This document shows positions 41,981 to 50,585 of a DNA stretch of 64,000 nt, one piece after another. Position 1 is the first letter of the stretch; the number at the start of each line of letters is the position of its first letter. The notes under the pieces were generated by a model. That model saw only the letters and a program-made list of their open reading frames with translations, did no database searches and was not told the origin of the DNA. The position numbers and the translations under genes were made by a program. The DNA is from Klebsiella pneumoniae (GTDB lineage Bacteria > Myxococcota_A > UBA796 > GCA-2862545), in NCBI GenBank assembly GCA_945861065.1, contig CAMASI010000011.1, forward strand, positions 1-64,000, read 5' to 3'.

Positions 41981-43009
41981 ATGCTGTGGTGGTTGAGCGT
42001 CGCATTCGGCGCGGATGTGGCGTTGTGGTCCCGCGACGAGTTTGGAAATGGCGAAATCGCCGGGTCGGACGGTTGGACGAATGGCTACGCAGCCGATCCG
42101 TGGTGGGCTGAGGCGGGCAATGCCTACGCTTTGACGGACGATGGGATCGAAGATCCCGGCGCGGGAGGCGATGGATTTGGTTCGGGTTGGGCGGCGGACA
42201 ATTGGTTGATTCGAGGGGAGACCTGCGTCGATTGTGCCGTCGTGGCGAAGACCGAGAACGAGGATGACGATCCACTTGGGCTCGTGCTCGCACACGATGG
42301 GGATCGGAGCTTTTATCTGGCGTATTCGACGAACGACCAGTTTGTGCCGCCGCTGGAGGCACCCCCCAATGGTGGTGGTGGCGTCATCCTGCAGCGGGTC
42401 TCGGACGGTGTGGCTTCGGTGTTGGGGTCGTGGGACGAAAGCGGGATCGACCTGACGCAGGTGAAGATGCGCCTGGAACGCGATGGCGATGCGGTTCGCG
42501 TCTATGTTGACGACACCGTGTTCATCGATGTGACCGATCCGGCGCCCCTACCGGAAGGCAAGGCTGGAATGTTCGCCTACCAGTCGGGAAGCGGGGATGG
42601 CTCGGATGCGTGGATCAGCAAGATGGAGGTTTACCTGCTGGATGGGGACGACGACGGTGTTGCGGACGACAGCGACAATTGCGAGGTCGTCGCCAACGAG
42701 AGTCAGGACGACAGTGACGGCGACGGGTTCGGGGATGCTTGCGATGACCTGGAAGGGCCTGGCGGTGGCACGACACCGGGCGGTACGGGGACTGGACCTG
42801 AGGATCCAGGCACTGCGGGTACTGGAGGTGGGTCCGATAAGACGAGCGGGAGCGCGTTTAACGATGAGCGCATCGTGGTTGGGCCCTGTTCGTGTGAGAC
42901 GCCTGGCGTTGCGCCAGGATGGCTCGGGGCCCTGACATTGATGTGGCTGCGTCGGCGGCGAAGCCCGTTCGCACTGGATTGCCGCGTGCCGGGCAGTAGG
43001 ATGCCGTAG
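41981..43009 (+). CDS. secreted protein with Ca-binding repeats and MYXO-CTERM-like tail
   Basis: A 342-residue protein. A short leader (WWLSVAFGADVA) precedes a beta-sandwich of about 200 residues (DGWTNGYAADPWWAEAG, LRLERDGDAVRVYVDDT type). One thrombospondin type-3-like repeat follows: DGDDDGVADDSDNCEVVANE with SDGDGFGDACD. Then a Gly/Thr linker and CSCETPGVAPGWLGAL with an Arg cluster LRRRR, like a MYXO-CTERM sorting signal. Unusually, about 15 residues follow the Arg cluster before the stop. GGGAGGG precedes the ATG; longer open frame upstream is a shadow of bolA. Confidence 0.75.
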   Translation: MLWWLSVAFGADVALWSRDEFGNGEIAGSDGWTNGYAADPWWAEAGNAYALTDDGIEDPGAGGDGFGSGWAADNWLIRGETCVDCAVVAKTENEDDDPLGLVLAHDGDRSFYLAYSTNDQFVPPLEAPPNGGGGVILQRVSDGVASVLGSWDESGIDLTQVKMRLERDGDAVRVYVDDTVFIDVTDPAPLPEGKAGMFAYQSGSGDGSDAWISKMEVYLLDGDDDGVADDSDNCEVVANESQDDSDGDGFGDACDDLEGPGGGTTPGGTGTGPEDPGTAGTGGGSDKTSGSAFNDERIVVGPCSCETPGVAPGWLGALTLMWLRRRRSPFALDCRVPGSRMP

Positions 43010-43029
43010 CATCAGTTTCGGGGGAGAAG

Positions 43030-45060
43030 ATGAGGCAATGTTTGCTGTTGGGTCTGTCCGTGGCAGGGTGCTCCGAAGGTGCCCCAGAAGACAGCGATCC
43101 GAATGGAACGGGGGGCGTCGTCGTGCCGCCGTCTGCCACCTGTGAGGGCGCATCCGACGCGTTGTCTGCGTCCGCCGAGGCCGTAGAGTCGAATCTCTTA
43201 GGCCGAACCGTCGAGGTGAGCTTCGATACGGCCAACGTCGGTACGGTGTGGTGCACGTTGACGGACACGCCGGACATTTGGACTGAGCCCGTACCCTTCG
43301 GCGCAACCTGGTCCTTCCTCGATACCGGCGCCTTCCCGGGCGCGGACTGGATGTTGCCCGACTTTGATTCCAGCGCTTGGCTCAGCGGCGTAGGCATGTT
43401 TGGCTACGGAGACGCCGCGGCGACGACGCTGCCCAACGTGTCCGAGGTCGTGACGCCCATCGTCACCTGGTACCGCACCGAGTTTACGATTGCCGACGCA
43501 TCGGCCGTGAGCACGCTTGGCGTCCAGTTGGTCCGAGATGACGGCGCTGTGGTCTACATCAACGGCGTGGAGGCCGTGCGCGACAAAATGCCGGAAGGTG
43601 TCATCGGTCCAACGTCGGTGGCAGTGTTGAAGATCTCCGGTTCAGACGAAGAACTGATGCAGCGTTTGCCTGTGGACGCCTCGTTGCTTGTGGACGGGCG
43701 CAATGTCGTCGCCGTCGAGGTGCACCAGGACGGCCCGTCGTCCACCGACGTCAGCTTTGACTTGCGTCTCACCGCGTTGACGGCGAATGAATTGCCGAAC
43801 CCACCCGAAGTGATCACCGCGACCGGCACGATTTCGGGCACACAGTCCGGCGTGGCCCTCGTTGGACTTCTGCCCGACGCTACTTATGCGTGTTCCGCAG
43901 GCTCCGCATGTGGTGGCGCGACTGTCGCTTTTGATGTCACGACGGAGCCGCTTCCGGATTGGGCCCCGCGGCTGGCAAGACATCCGAATTCTGGGGAACC
44001 GGTTTCGGGAACTTGGACGCTGTTCAATCACCAAAAACCGTGCGCCTTCAACTACGACAATCGGTTGCTGATCGTGGACCCCGAAGGTCAGGTCCGCTGG
44101 TATTATTCGATCCCCCAACTCAACACCGACTCGACCATCGACATCGAGGCGCTATGGCTGGGAGACGGCGGCATCCTGTGGGGTGGCGGCGACGACCCGA
44201 CCGGTAAACCGCAAATCGTCGGCCTGGATCACCAGGTCCGTCATGAAGCTGGTTGGACCGGCGCTGAAAGCTCAAGGTACCACCATGACCTTGCCATGAT
44301 CGAGGGCGACATCGTGGGCATGCTGTCCGTAGACGTTTCCGATGGCGCGACCACGTGGAAGGGCTTTGATATCCTGCGCTACAACCCCGACACCCAAGAA
44401 GAGGTGTGGCGTTGGCGGAGCCAGGACGCGTTTGACCGCGGTGAGTTGCCGTACCCCGTGGACGTGGACCACCCGGACGACGCGTGGCATGCCAACAGCT
44501 TCGCCTGGACCAACGACGCCGATGGTGAGGCGGTGTACATCAACTTGTTGTACGAGCAGACCATCATCCGGGTGGACGTAGCGACGGGCACGGTGGGTTG
44601 GCGCCTTGGGGCGGGAGGCGATTTCGCACTCGTGGACGAAGCCGGGGTCGCACTCCCGGAGGACAACTGGTTCGCCGGTTTGCACGGCTTGCACGTCACG
44701 GATGGGCTGGTCACGTTGTACGACAACGGCCGGAACCCGTCGTATGCGATCACGTTGCGGTTGGACCTGGGCCTGATGCAGGCCGAACAGGTGCAACGGT
44801 GGACCGAGTTCGGGTGGTACGAGCCGATTTGGGGCGACGTCGACCGGACGTCGAATGGCGACCTGCTCATCGACATGGCGCACAACGAGTGCCAGGGTGG
44901 GAATGCGTTCCACGTAGGGAGTTTGGTCGACGTCCGGGGAAGTGACGGGAGCGTCGCCTGGCGCATCGACATGCTGGACGGTGAGGACTCGTCGTACCGG
45001 TCGCAACGAATCGACGCCTGCGACCTGTTCAACAACAGCCGTTGGTGTCCGACGCCCTAG
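43030..45060 (+). CDS. arylsulfotransferase-like lipoprotein
   Basis: A 676-residue protein: signal MRQCLLLGLSVAGC (Cys14), then a jelly-roll domain (residues 90-250; GATWSFLDTGAFPG, VTWYRTEF, AVVYINGVEAVRDK). A propeller similar to aryl sulfotransferases follows (RLLIVDPEGQVRWYY, SRYHHDLAMIEGD, WHANSFAWTND). Within the ASST family a His accepts sulfate; HHDL is a candidate, not proven. Twenty bases after the MYXO-CTERM-like gene, same strand, so probably co-expressed. A surface enzyme is likely, substrate unknown. Confidence 0.75.
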   Translation: MRQCLLLGLSVAGCSEGAPEDSDPNGTGGVVVPPSATCEGASDALSASAEAVESNLLGRTVEVSFDTANVGTVWCTLTDTPDIWTEPVPFGATWSFLDTGAFPGADWMLPDFDSSAWLSGVGMFGYGDAAATTLPNVSEVVTPIVTWYRTEFTIADASAVSTLGVQLVRDDGAVVYINGVEAVRDKMPEGVIGPTSVAVLKISGSDEELMQRLPVDASLLVDGRNVVAVEVHQDGPSSTDVSFDLRLTALTANELPNPPEVITATGTISGTQSGVALVGLLPDATYACSAGSACGGATVAFDVTTEPLPDWAPRLARHPNSGEPVSGTWTLFNHQKPCAFNYDNRLLIVDPEGQVRWYYSIPQLNTDSTIDIEALWLGDGGILWGGGDDPTGKPQIVGLDHQVRHEAGWTGAESSRYHHDLAMIEGDIVGMLSVDVSDGATTWKGFDILRYNPDTQEEVWRWRSQDAFDRGELPYPVDVDHPDDAWHANSFAWTNDADGEAVYINLLYEQTIIRVDVATGTVGWRLGAGGDFALVDEAGVALPEDNWFAGLHGLHVTDGLVTLYDNGRNPSYAITLRLDLGLMQAEQVQRWTEFGWYEPIWGDVDRTSNGDLLIDMAHNECQGGNAFHVGSLVDVRGSDGSVAWRIDMLDGEDSSYRSQRIDACDLFNNSRWCPTP

Positions 45061-45107
45061 CGGTGGGCGCGATGATCGAAAGCCGCTCCGCGATACGCCT
45101 GCGCGCA

Positions 45108-45139
45108 CCCGATCCCGATCCCGATCCCCCTCCCGACCC
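45108..45139. repeat. C-rich simple repeat (CCCGAT type)
   Basis: Three CCCGAT units followed by CCCC-rich sequence, just before a four-helix-bundle gene remnant. A G-rich counterpart lies on the other side of that remnant. Confidence 0.7.
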
Positions 45140-45148
45140 GAGGCAGCG

Positions 45149-45369
45149 ATGCCGTTCCACCATGAGAAGCTCGATGTGTACGCCGTCGCCATGGACTTCC
45201 TGGTACTCGCCAACGGCGTCGTTGAGCGGTTGACTGCGCGGCGATCCTCGACGTGTGCCGTCGCCTCAACCTCGTCGATGACGCAACGCATCGGTCCGGT
45301 AAGGAGCAGCTCGATCGCGTCGTGGCGATGCTCGTAGCCTTGGCGAAGAAGCTCCAGAATGATCGCTGA
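45149..45369 (+). pseudogene. four-helix-bundle (23S rRNA intervening-sequence type) protein, internal deletion
   Basis: The start MPFHHEKLDVYAVAMDFLVL and the end AAILDVCRRL through VAMLVALAKKL are the two ends of a four-helix-bundle protein of the S23/IVP family, but they lie in different frames and join at about 45234. The middle (the LADQL and LNIAEGAGE region of the family, some 45-50 residues) is gone. The stop is at 45367. The gene is therefore dead. Such genes sit in repeated cassettes in many Myxococcota; G/C-rich repeats on both sides here fit this. Confidence 0.7.
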
Positions 45370-45395
45370 CGCTTCCAGGGGCGACGCCGGGTGCG

Positions 45396-45449
45396 GGGTC
45401 GGGAGCGGGACCGGGAGCGGGAGCGGGACCGGGAGCGGGCCGGGCCCGG
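45396..45449. repeat. G-rich simple repeat (GGGAGC/GGGACC units)
   Basis: Roughly eight six-base units GGGAGC or GGGACC after the four-helix-bundle remnant, ending in GGGCCCGG. Read on the minus strand in frame it gives a Pro-Ala/Pro-Val run. It is a likely slippage product and breaks any gene crossing it. Confidence 0.75.
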
Positions 45450-45452
45450 CTT

Positions 45453-45722
45453 GTGGGGATCGCGCCCCCCCCGCCATCTCCCGCCTCTCCTGCGCTAGGC
45501 TCCCCTTCCAACGACCGCGCACAAGCATCTGTGCCTGCCACCACAGCCGCCGTTCCGCAACAACCAGGCTCGGGTACTCATCGTTGAGCAACACCGCCAC
45601 CACCGTCAACCGCACAGCTGCGGGTCGTCGTTGAGCACATCGCCCTTCCTCGGGTGGACCCGTGGGTCGCGCATCAGAACCCGGGCGACCTCGAAGACAA
45701 GCTCGGCCAGCCCGGAAGTCAT
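45453..45722 (-). pseudogene. small hypothetical gene with a frameshift
   Basis: Minus strand from ATG at 45722: MTSGLAELVFEVARVLMRDP then HPRKGDVLNDDPQL, stop at 45606. In the next frame, RLTVVAVLLNDEYPSLVV and WWQAQMLVRGRW continue as if one base were lost near 45615. Together they look like one small protein of 80-90 residues of a kind common in Myxococcota (a PxxGDV segment followed by short beta strands ending in Trp). Past 45453 it runs into the G-rich repeat. I do not know its function. Confidence 0.4.
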
Positions 45723-46254
45723 GGCGCCACCGCCTGACAAGCGGCTTCAAGGCCAGCATCCGCTCACCGGCCCACCCCTTCGGGTCCTGCCAGAAAGTTC
45801 GATATGCATCCCGCCGCCCCAACTTTTCTGACGCGATCGCCTGCGCCACGACCCCGGGGGCTGTGTCGCTGCGTCGGTTGCGTACTTGAAGTACGCTTCC
45901 CTCCTTGCTCCTTGCCCGCGGCGCCGTGGCGCGCGTGCGCGTCCTTCCCCTTCCACCTCGGAGCCCAGGACCGGAAGCGGCTCTATGGCGACATCGCCGC
46001 CACCCTTGAGAGAGGGGCGTCCGACTGGACCTCGGACCGGGCTGGACGCTCGACGTGGCTGTCGTCGCCGGTAACCTCCGCGCACGGGGCTAGCAGTCTG
46101 TCGGAGATAGCGGTTCCGCCGAGACGAGCTTGCTCGTTTCGGCAGAGAGCGGTGAGCACCGTCGCGAGGGAGGTGAGGCCGCCGCCGGACGAGGAACGGT
46201 GTAGGCGAACGGGAGGAAAAAAGATAGCTCCGACAGCCACCTTGCCTCCCCTGG
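45723..46254. other. non-coding or decayed stretch
   Basis: Open frames exist on both strands here but all have biased Arg/Pro/Ser composition, no motif I recognise and no good ribosome-binding site. I see only a 17-base palindrome at 45880 and no RNA gene or mobile-element ends. Confidence 0.5.
45880..45896. repeat. 17-bp palindrome GCGTACTT-G-AAGTACGC
   Basis: Two perfect eight-base arms around one central G, within the decayed stretch. It could be a protein-binding site or part of a dispersed repeat; no second copy was seen in this window. Confidence 0.5.
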
Positions 46255-47457
46255 TCACGTCGGCTGGCCCCACGAAAACCACGATTTACGCTTCGGTTTC
46301 TTCCGCAACGAAAGATAAGCCCCAAGGTCGTCGTACAATCCGCCGCTATTCGCAAACGTAACGTAGTTCTTCGCGGTCTCGAACCACTCCTCAGTCGTGG
46401 CCCGAGACTCACCCACCGCAGCCGCAAGATCTGCCGCTCGAATCGGGCGCTGGATTCCGGTCCGCAGGGCCTCGCGCAACGGCGCTTCGACCGCACGCTC
46501 TACGACCCCCGCGATGTCGGCGCCGCTCCAGCCCTCGGTTTCCTCAACACGCTGATCGAGCAGCAAATCCCCCTCAACGGGCCGGTTGCGCAGGTGAAGC
46601 CGAAATATTTCCGCTCGCGCGGCGACGTCGGGCGGCGGCACAAACACAATTCGATCAAAGCGGCCCGGTCGCAACATCGCTGAATCTACATGCCAAGGCG
46701 CATTCGTCGCAGCCATGACCAACAGCCCTTGGTTCTGGGGCTTCACGCCATCCATCTCGGCGAGCAGCTGATTGACCAAACTTCTCCCGGCGCCCTGGAT
46801 TTTTTGACGGTTGGCGGCAATGGCTTCGGCCTCGTCGAAAAACAGCACCGCCGGCGCCCGTCGCCGTGCATCGTCGAACAGTGCGGCTAGGTGTTTCTCG
46901 CTCTCTCCCATCCACATATCCAACACATCGTTGATTGCGACGCTCAGAAACCTGGCACCAATTTCACCTGCGGTCGCCCGCGCAAGCATCGTCTTGCCAC
47001 AACCCGGAGGTCCATACAACAGTACGCCTCCGCCCGCCTGTTTCCCATAGGCACGGAATATCTCTGGCTTTTGAAACGGCAGAACGATTCTCATACGAAT
47101 CGTATCTTTGACCGCGTCGAGTCCGCCGACGCTCGAAAAGCTAATCGAATTTGCCGATTCTGCGACGGGGATGTCCGGCGTGGCCGTCCCGTCCCCAAGC
47201 AACCGGAGGCCCGGCATCGCCAAGACATTGGCAGGCGCATCCTCGCCGCGCAGTTTCGCCAATAATGCGAGCGCCCGTGCTCGGTCCGGACCATTTGCAA
47301 GGTTCAACAACGCTGCTGTGGCCTGCTCCGTCGCCTCGCTCAGTCGTCCCAACTCGAACAAGATTTCAGCGGCCGACAGTCGAACAGAACCCTGGTTGGG
47401 ATCCGCCGCCAACGTCGCCATCATCGTCGCAAGTGCCCGTTCAAGCACGTCCATCAT
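46255..47457 (-). CDS. AAA+ ATPase with TPR-like N-terminus
   Basis: A 400-residue protein. Residues 1-80 form helical repeats (AEILFELGRLSEATEQATAAL). Then one AAA+ module of the classic (p97/FtsH/spastin-like) type: Walker A GPPGCGKT (149-156), pore loop region DVLDMWMGESEKH, Walker B VLFFDEAEA (Asp208, Glu209), sensor ATNAPWHVD and LRPGRFDRIVFV for the arginine finger. A short C-terminal tail is basic. The start is the first of two ATGs, overlapping the stop of the TPR gene (ATGA). It likely remodels a membrane client brought by the TPR partner. Confidence 0.85.
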   Translation of the reverse strand: MMDVLERALATMMATLAADPNQGSVRLSAAEILFELGRLSEATEQATAALLNLANGPDRARALALLAKLRGEDAPANVLAMPGLRLLGDGTATPDIPVAESANSISFSSVGGLDAVKDTIRMRIVLPFQKPEIFRAYGKQAGGGVLLYGPPGCGKTMLARATAGEIGARFLSVAINDVLDMWMGESEKHLAALFDDARRRAPAVLFFDEAEAIAANRQKIQGAGRSLVNQLLAEMDGVKPQNQGLLVMAATNAPWHVDSAMLRPGRFDRIVFVPPPDVAARAEIFRLHLRNRPVEGDLLLDQRVEETEGWSGADIAGVVERAVEAPLREALRTGIQRPIRAADLAAAVGESRATTEEWFETAKNYVTFANSGGLYDDLGAYLSLRKKPKRKSWFSWGQPT

Positions 47458-48404
47458 CCGGAACTCCGCAGCCAAGGATAGGTAATTCCCATCAACCAAC
47501 GAGAGACCGGTTGAGCGAACCAGGTGTAAATGCACAAGGCCAAATAAGCGAGGCTGAAAAGGCTGGCTTCCGACGGCCTGCCGAGCGCTTCCAGCCCCAA
47601 CGTGACGGACCTGCCAAGTGCCCAGAATCCGACCAGAAATGCCATCCGTTGGCCTGGATTGAGCCGCTGCATCAGCCTATTGTAGGCCAACATCGGTCGA
47701 TAAATCGGGTGCCTTGTGACTGTCAGTTCGCTAAGTGCGCGAAACGCCAACTCATGGTTGGGTTCCCTGCTCAATGCACGGCGAAGGCACGATTCCGCCT
47801 CATCGTGGCGTCCAAGCCGCATCAAGACACAGGCCAGAATGGCCTCATTGTCGACATTCAGGGGGTCGATGCGCAACGCTGCCCGGGCCGACGCCTCACT
47901 CTGCGTCCACCGACGCGACGGCACGCTGAGCAGAATCGCAGCACGAAGCCCCAAATAGTCAGCATCGGACGAATCGAGTGCCAGCGCAGCCTCGACTGAG
48001 GCCAACGCCGCGTCGTTTTGTTCCAGGAGTGCTAGCGTTCGCGCGTACTCGCCATGGGCGGTGGCATCGTCGGGATCAAGCGCAATGGCGCGAACCGACG
48101 CTTCCTCCGACTCACGCCACCTTCCGACGGTGCGGAGCAGCATGGAACGCACACGCCAGGTCGTCGGGTTCTCGGGCTCGAGCCGCAATGCGGTCTCAAT
48201 TGCCGCAAGTCCCTGGTTTGGGACATTGGAAGCGAGGAAGGTGACCGCCAACACGACGTATCCGCCAGCATCGTGCGGATCCCGTCCGATCCGATCTTGG
48301 GCCAACCGTCGCGCCAACAAGGTCTGGCCCACCCGGCACAACGTGAGGAGCTGATCTACGCTTCGAATCTCCCCGGCCGGCTCGGAACGGCGATCGTCGC
48401 TCAT
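47454..48404 (-). CDS. TPR protein with C-terminal membrane helices
   Basis: A 316-residue protein. Residues 40-235 are five or six tetratricopeptide repeats (AAIETALRLEPENPTTWRVR, AEASV-type pairs, ESCLRRALSREPNHELAFRAL). Residues 250-310 hold two hydrophobic segments (MAFLVGFWALGRSVTLGL, FSLAYLALCIYTWF). The TPR part therefore sits on one side of the membrane, linking to the AAA+ protein encoded next. One base separates it from the preceding membrane protein gene. Confidence 0.8.
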   Translation of the reverse strand: MSDDRRSEPAGEIRSVDQLLTLCRVGQTLLARRLAQDRIGRDPHDAGGYVVLAVTFLASNVPNQGLAAIETALRLEPENPTTWRVRSMLLRTVGRWRESEEASVRAIALDPDDATAHGEYARTLALLEQNDAALASVEAALALDSSDADYLGLRAAILLSVPSRRWTQSEASARAALRIDPLNVDNEAILACVLMRLGRHDEAESCLRRALSREPNHELAFRALSELTVTRHPIYRPMLAYNRLMQRLNPGQRMAFLVGFWALGRSVTLGLEALGRPSEASLFSLAYLALCIYTWFAQPVSRWLMGITYPWLRSSG

Positions 48405-48405
48405 C

Positions 48406-48810
48406 TCACAACCACCACAGGTTGAGGGTCGGAAGTCTCATCGCCGAGAGCACGGCGCCTGGAAGGAGCCTGGACAGAACGAATGCAACCAACAACACTG
48501 GAAGGCCATCGTGGAGTCGGCCCGACAACAAGCGGTGGCCCCGAACAATGGGGCGAACGACCAAGGCAGTGGCCGCCCCTGCGAGCAGCCCGAAGCCCAC
48601 CAACACGCTCCCCAAGACCGCTGTGGTCGCCATCCCTCCGCCCAAGAACACAAGTCCCCAAACCGCAAGTTCTCCAACCACGCCGACGCCTGCCACAAGC
48701 GCGACCGCTCGCCACCGCCTCACCTGTGCCAGCCCAAAGATGGCGACAGCACAGGCGGCCGGAACGCCGAGCAGCGCGCCGATGTAGAGTGGTGCAAACT
48801 CGTCGAACAT
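48406..48810 (-). CDS. small polytopic membrane protein
   Basis: A 134-residue protein with four hydrophobic segments (LYIGALLGVPAACAVAIFGL, ALVAGVGVVGELAVWGLVFL, AVLGSVLVGFGLLAGAA, LLVAFVLSRLLPGAVL). The start chosen is the ATG of MFDEFAPLY with GGGGG before it; a GTG 54 bases upstream also keeps the frame. No family recognised. First gene of the operon with the TPR and AAA+ genes. Confidence 0.6.
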   Translation of the reverse strand: MFDEFAPLYIGALLGVPAACAVAIFGLAQVRRWRAVALVAGVGVVGELAVWGLVFLGGGMATTAVLGSVLVGFGLLAGAATALVVRPIVRGHRLLSGRLHDGLPVLLVAFVLSRLLPGAVLSAMRLPTLNLWWL

Positions 48811-48929
48811 CCCCCACGGCGCCACGCGTGCATCCGGTTCTTTTGTCAGCAGCAGCGTGGTCACAGCGCCCTCGCGTGCGCGTCATAGTCCGGGATAGCT
48901 TCACCCACCTCCCCTGGAGGTAAGGAGTC

Positions 48930-49916
48930 ATGCGCAGGTCCATCAGCCGACGTCGGATCGCAGGCCTGCTCGCGCTCGTGGCCCTCCTCCTCGCGCTTTG
49001 GTGGTGGCGGCGCGAGGCTCAGGCCCCGATCGCAGCACCGTCACCACCGGTAGCTTCTCGGGAGCGAGGACCGACAAAACTGGTTCGACCCCAGGTCTCG
49101 TCGGAGCCAAAGAAGGCGCCAGCAGTCGCAACTCCGCACGAGGTGCGCTGCAGGGTCCACTCGCCGGCGTCGCTAGATGGGCCTGTTGACATTGGAGTTC
49201 TCTTGTCGAGAGATTCCGACGGCGCGAAAATAATGCGGGTTTCGGGCCACATCAGCGGGGGCTTACTCACGTTCGCCCATCGATCCGGCTCCGGTGGCAC
49301 CAGTTGGCTCGACGTCCCCGGATTCGTCACCGCGCCGTTTCATTGGTCCGCCGAGTCCGACGGGAGCATGAGCTGCCCGCCCATCATCCTGCGTGCCGCC
49401 GCGGTTGTCGTGGGCCGGGTCCGGCCCCCGCCGAGCAACGGTAACGACGTGTGGGTGTCCGGCTGTGGCCAATGGGAAAGTGTGGCCGAGGACGGGAGCT
49501 TCTACCTGGAGGTCGGGACGGAGCCCTGCACACTCACGGCAAGTCGGTACGACGGCGTGTACGAAGTGAACTCGGCGCCGGTCGACGTCACCCCCAATTT
49601 GGATGGCGACACTGTCCTCGACCTGTTCCTGCCTGAGTCGTCGCAGGCCGGAATCGGAGCGGCGGTCGAGGCCGCGCCGGACGGATTTCTCCTCAGTTGG
49701 GTCGCGCCGGATAGCGCCGCCGAGGGCGCGGGTCTGCTCGCCGGCGATGTGGTAGTCGCGGTGGACGGCGTAGACGCCCGGGGCCTGACCATTGAGGAAT
49801 TCCGGTCGCTGACCATCGGGGACGTCGGCACCGACGTGGTCATCGAAGTGGTTGTGGACGGGACAGTGGAGGTGCTCACGCTGCGCCGCAGCCCCGTCGC
49901 TGCGCCGCCGCATTAG
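48930..49916 (+). CDS. membrane-anchored PDZ-domain protein
   Basis: A 328-residue protein with a basic N-terminus and one membrane helix (GLLALVALLLALWWW), so it is probably anchored in the inner membrane. A beta domain of about 150 residues follows (two Cys). The C-terminal PDZ domain runs from about residue 245: GIGAAVEAAPDGFLLSWVAP, AGLLAGDVVVAVDGVDARGL and VEVLTLRR, the classic carboxylate-binding groove. No protease domain; it may recruit a partner such as the site-2 protease homologue encoded nine bases on. Confidence 0.78.
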   Translation: MRRSISRRRIAGLLALVALLLALWWWRREAQAPIAAPSPPVASRERGPTKLVRPQVSSEPKKAPAVATPHEVRCRVHSPASLDGPVDIGVLLSRDSDGAKIMRVSGHISGGLLTFAHRSGSGGTSWLDVPGFVTAPFHWSAESDGSMSCPPIILRAAAVVVGRVRPPPSNGNDVWVSGCGQWESVAEDGSFYLEVGTEPCTLTASRYDGVYEVNSAPVDVTPNLDGDTVLDLFLPESSQAGIGAAVEAAPDGFLLSWVAPDSAAEGAGLLAGDVVVAVDGVDARGLTIEEFRSLTIGDVGTDVVIEVVVDGTVEVLTLRRSPVAAPPH

Positions 49917-49924
49917 CCCGCGTC

Positions 49925-50566
49925 ATGGACCTCGTCACCGAACGACTCATGCTGCTCGTGCCACTCGTCTTGTCTCTCTCGGTGCACGAATGGGCACATG
50001 CATTCGTCGCCCACCGCCTCGGAGACGACACCGCGAAAGAGCAGGGCCGCCTCACGCTCGATCCGACCGCACACATTGATCTCGTCGGTACCATCCTGCT
50101 CCCCGCTTTGGGAATTCCCTTTGGTTGGGCGAAACCAGTCCCAGTCGATCCTTCACGATTCCGCAAAGGTGTGAGTCCGGCGTCGGGCATGTTGTGGACC
50201 GCATTGGCCGGGCCCGCTTCCAACCTCGTCCTAGCCGGCCTCGGAATCGTGGTCCTGGGCGTCGTGCTTGCGACACTTCCGCTCCACCGCGCACCCGACC
50301 AGTTGTTGGCCATCTTCGTGCAACTCAACGTCAGCCTCGCGCTGTTCAACCTGCTGCCCATCCCCCCGCTCGACGGCAGCCGTGTGATCGACCGCTTTCT
50401 GCCCGCTTCCATGCAGGCAAGCTGGAACGCTATTCGCGCCCAAGGCAGCCTCCTTCTGATCGGCGTCGTCATCGTCATGAATCAGCTGGATGTGGATTTA
50501 TTCGCGTGGCCGCGCAGGTTAGCCGCGGCACTTGCACTCAGCCTTGCCCACGGACTCGGCGCCTGA
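49925..50566 (+). CDS. M50-type site-2 metalloprotease homologue
   Basis: A 213-residue membrane protein. The zinc motif HEWAH (His21, Glu22, His25) lies in the first helix and the third ligand motif NLLPIPPLDGSR in a later helix at about residue 140. It lacks the PDZ domain that larger members have; a PDZ protein is encoded immediately upstream, so the two could act together. Small members of this group cut inside membranes or act as stand-alone proteases. Substrate unknown. Confidence 0.85.
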   Translation: MDLVTERLMLLVPLVLSLSVHEWAHAFVAHRLGDDTAKEQGRLTLDPTAHIDLVGTILLPALGIPFGWAKPVPVDPSRFRKGVSPASGMLWTALAGPASNLVLAGLGIVVLGVVLATLPLHRAPDQLLAIFVQLNVSLALFNLLPIPPLDGSRVIDRFLPASMQASWNAIRAQGSLLLIGVVIVMNQLDVDLFAWPRRLAAALALSLAHGLGA

Positions 50567-50585
50567 CACGGCGAACGGAGCACAC

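Noticed and set aside
44272-45849. 525-residue minus-strand frame
   Set aside because: Most of it is opposite the sulfotransferase-like gene and crosses the G-rich repeat; only its 5' part resembles a small frameshifted gene, listed as such.
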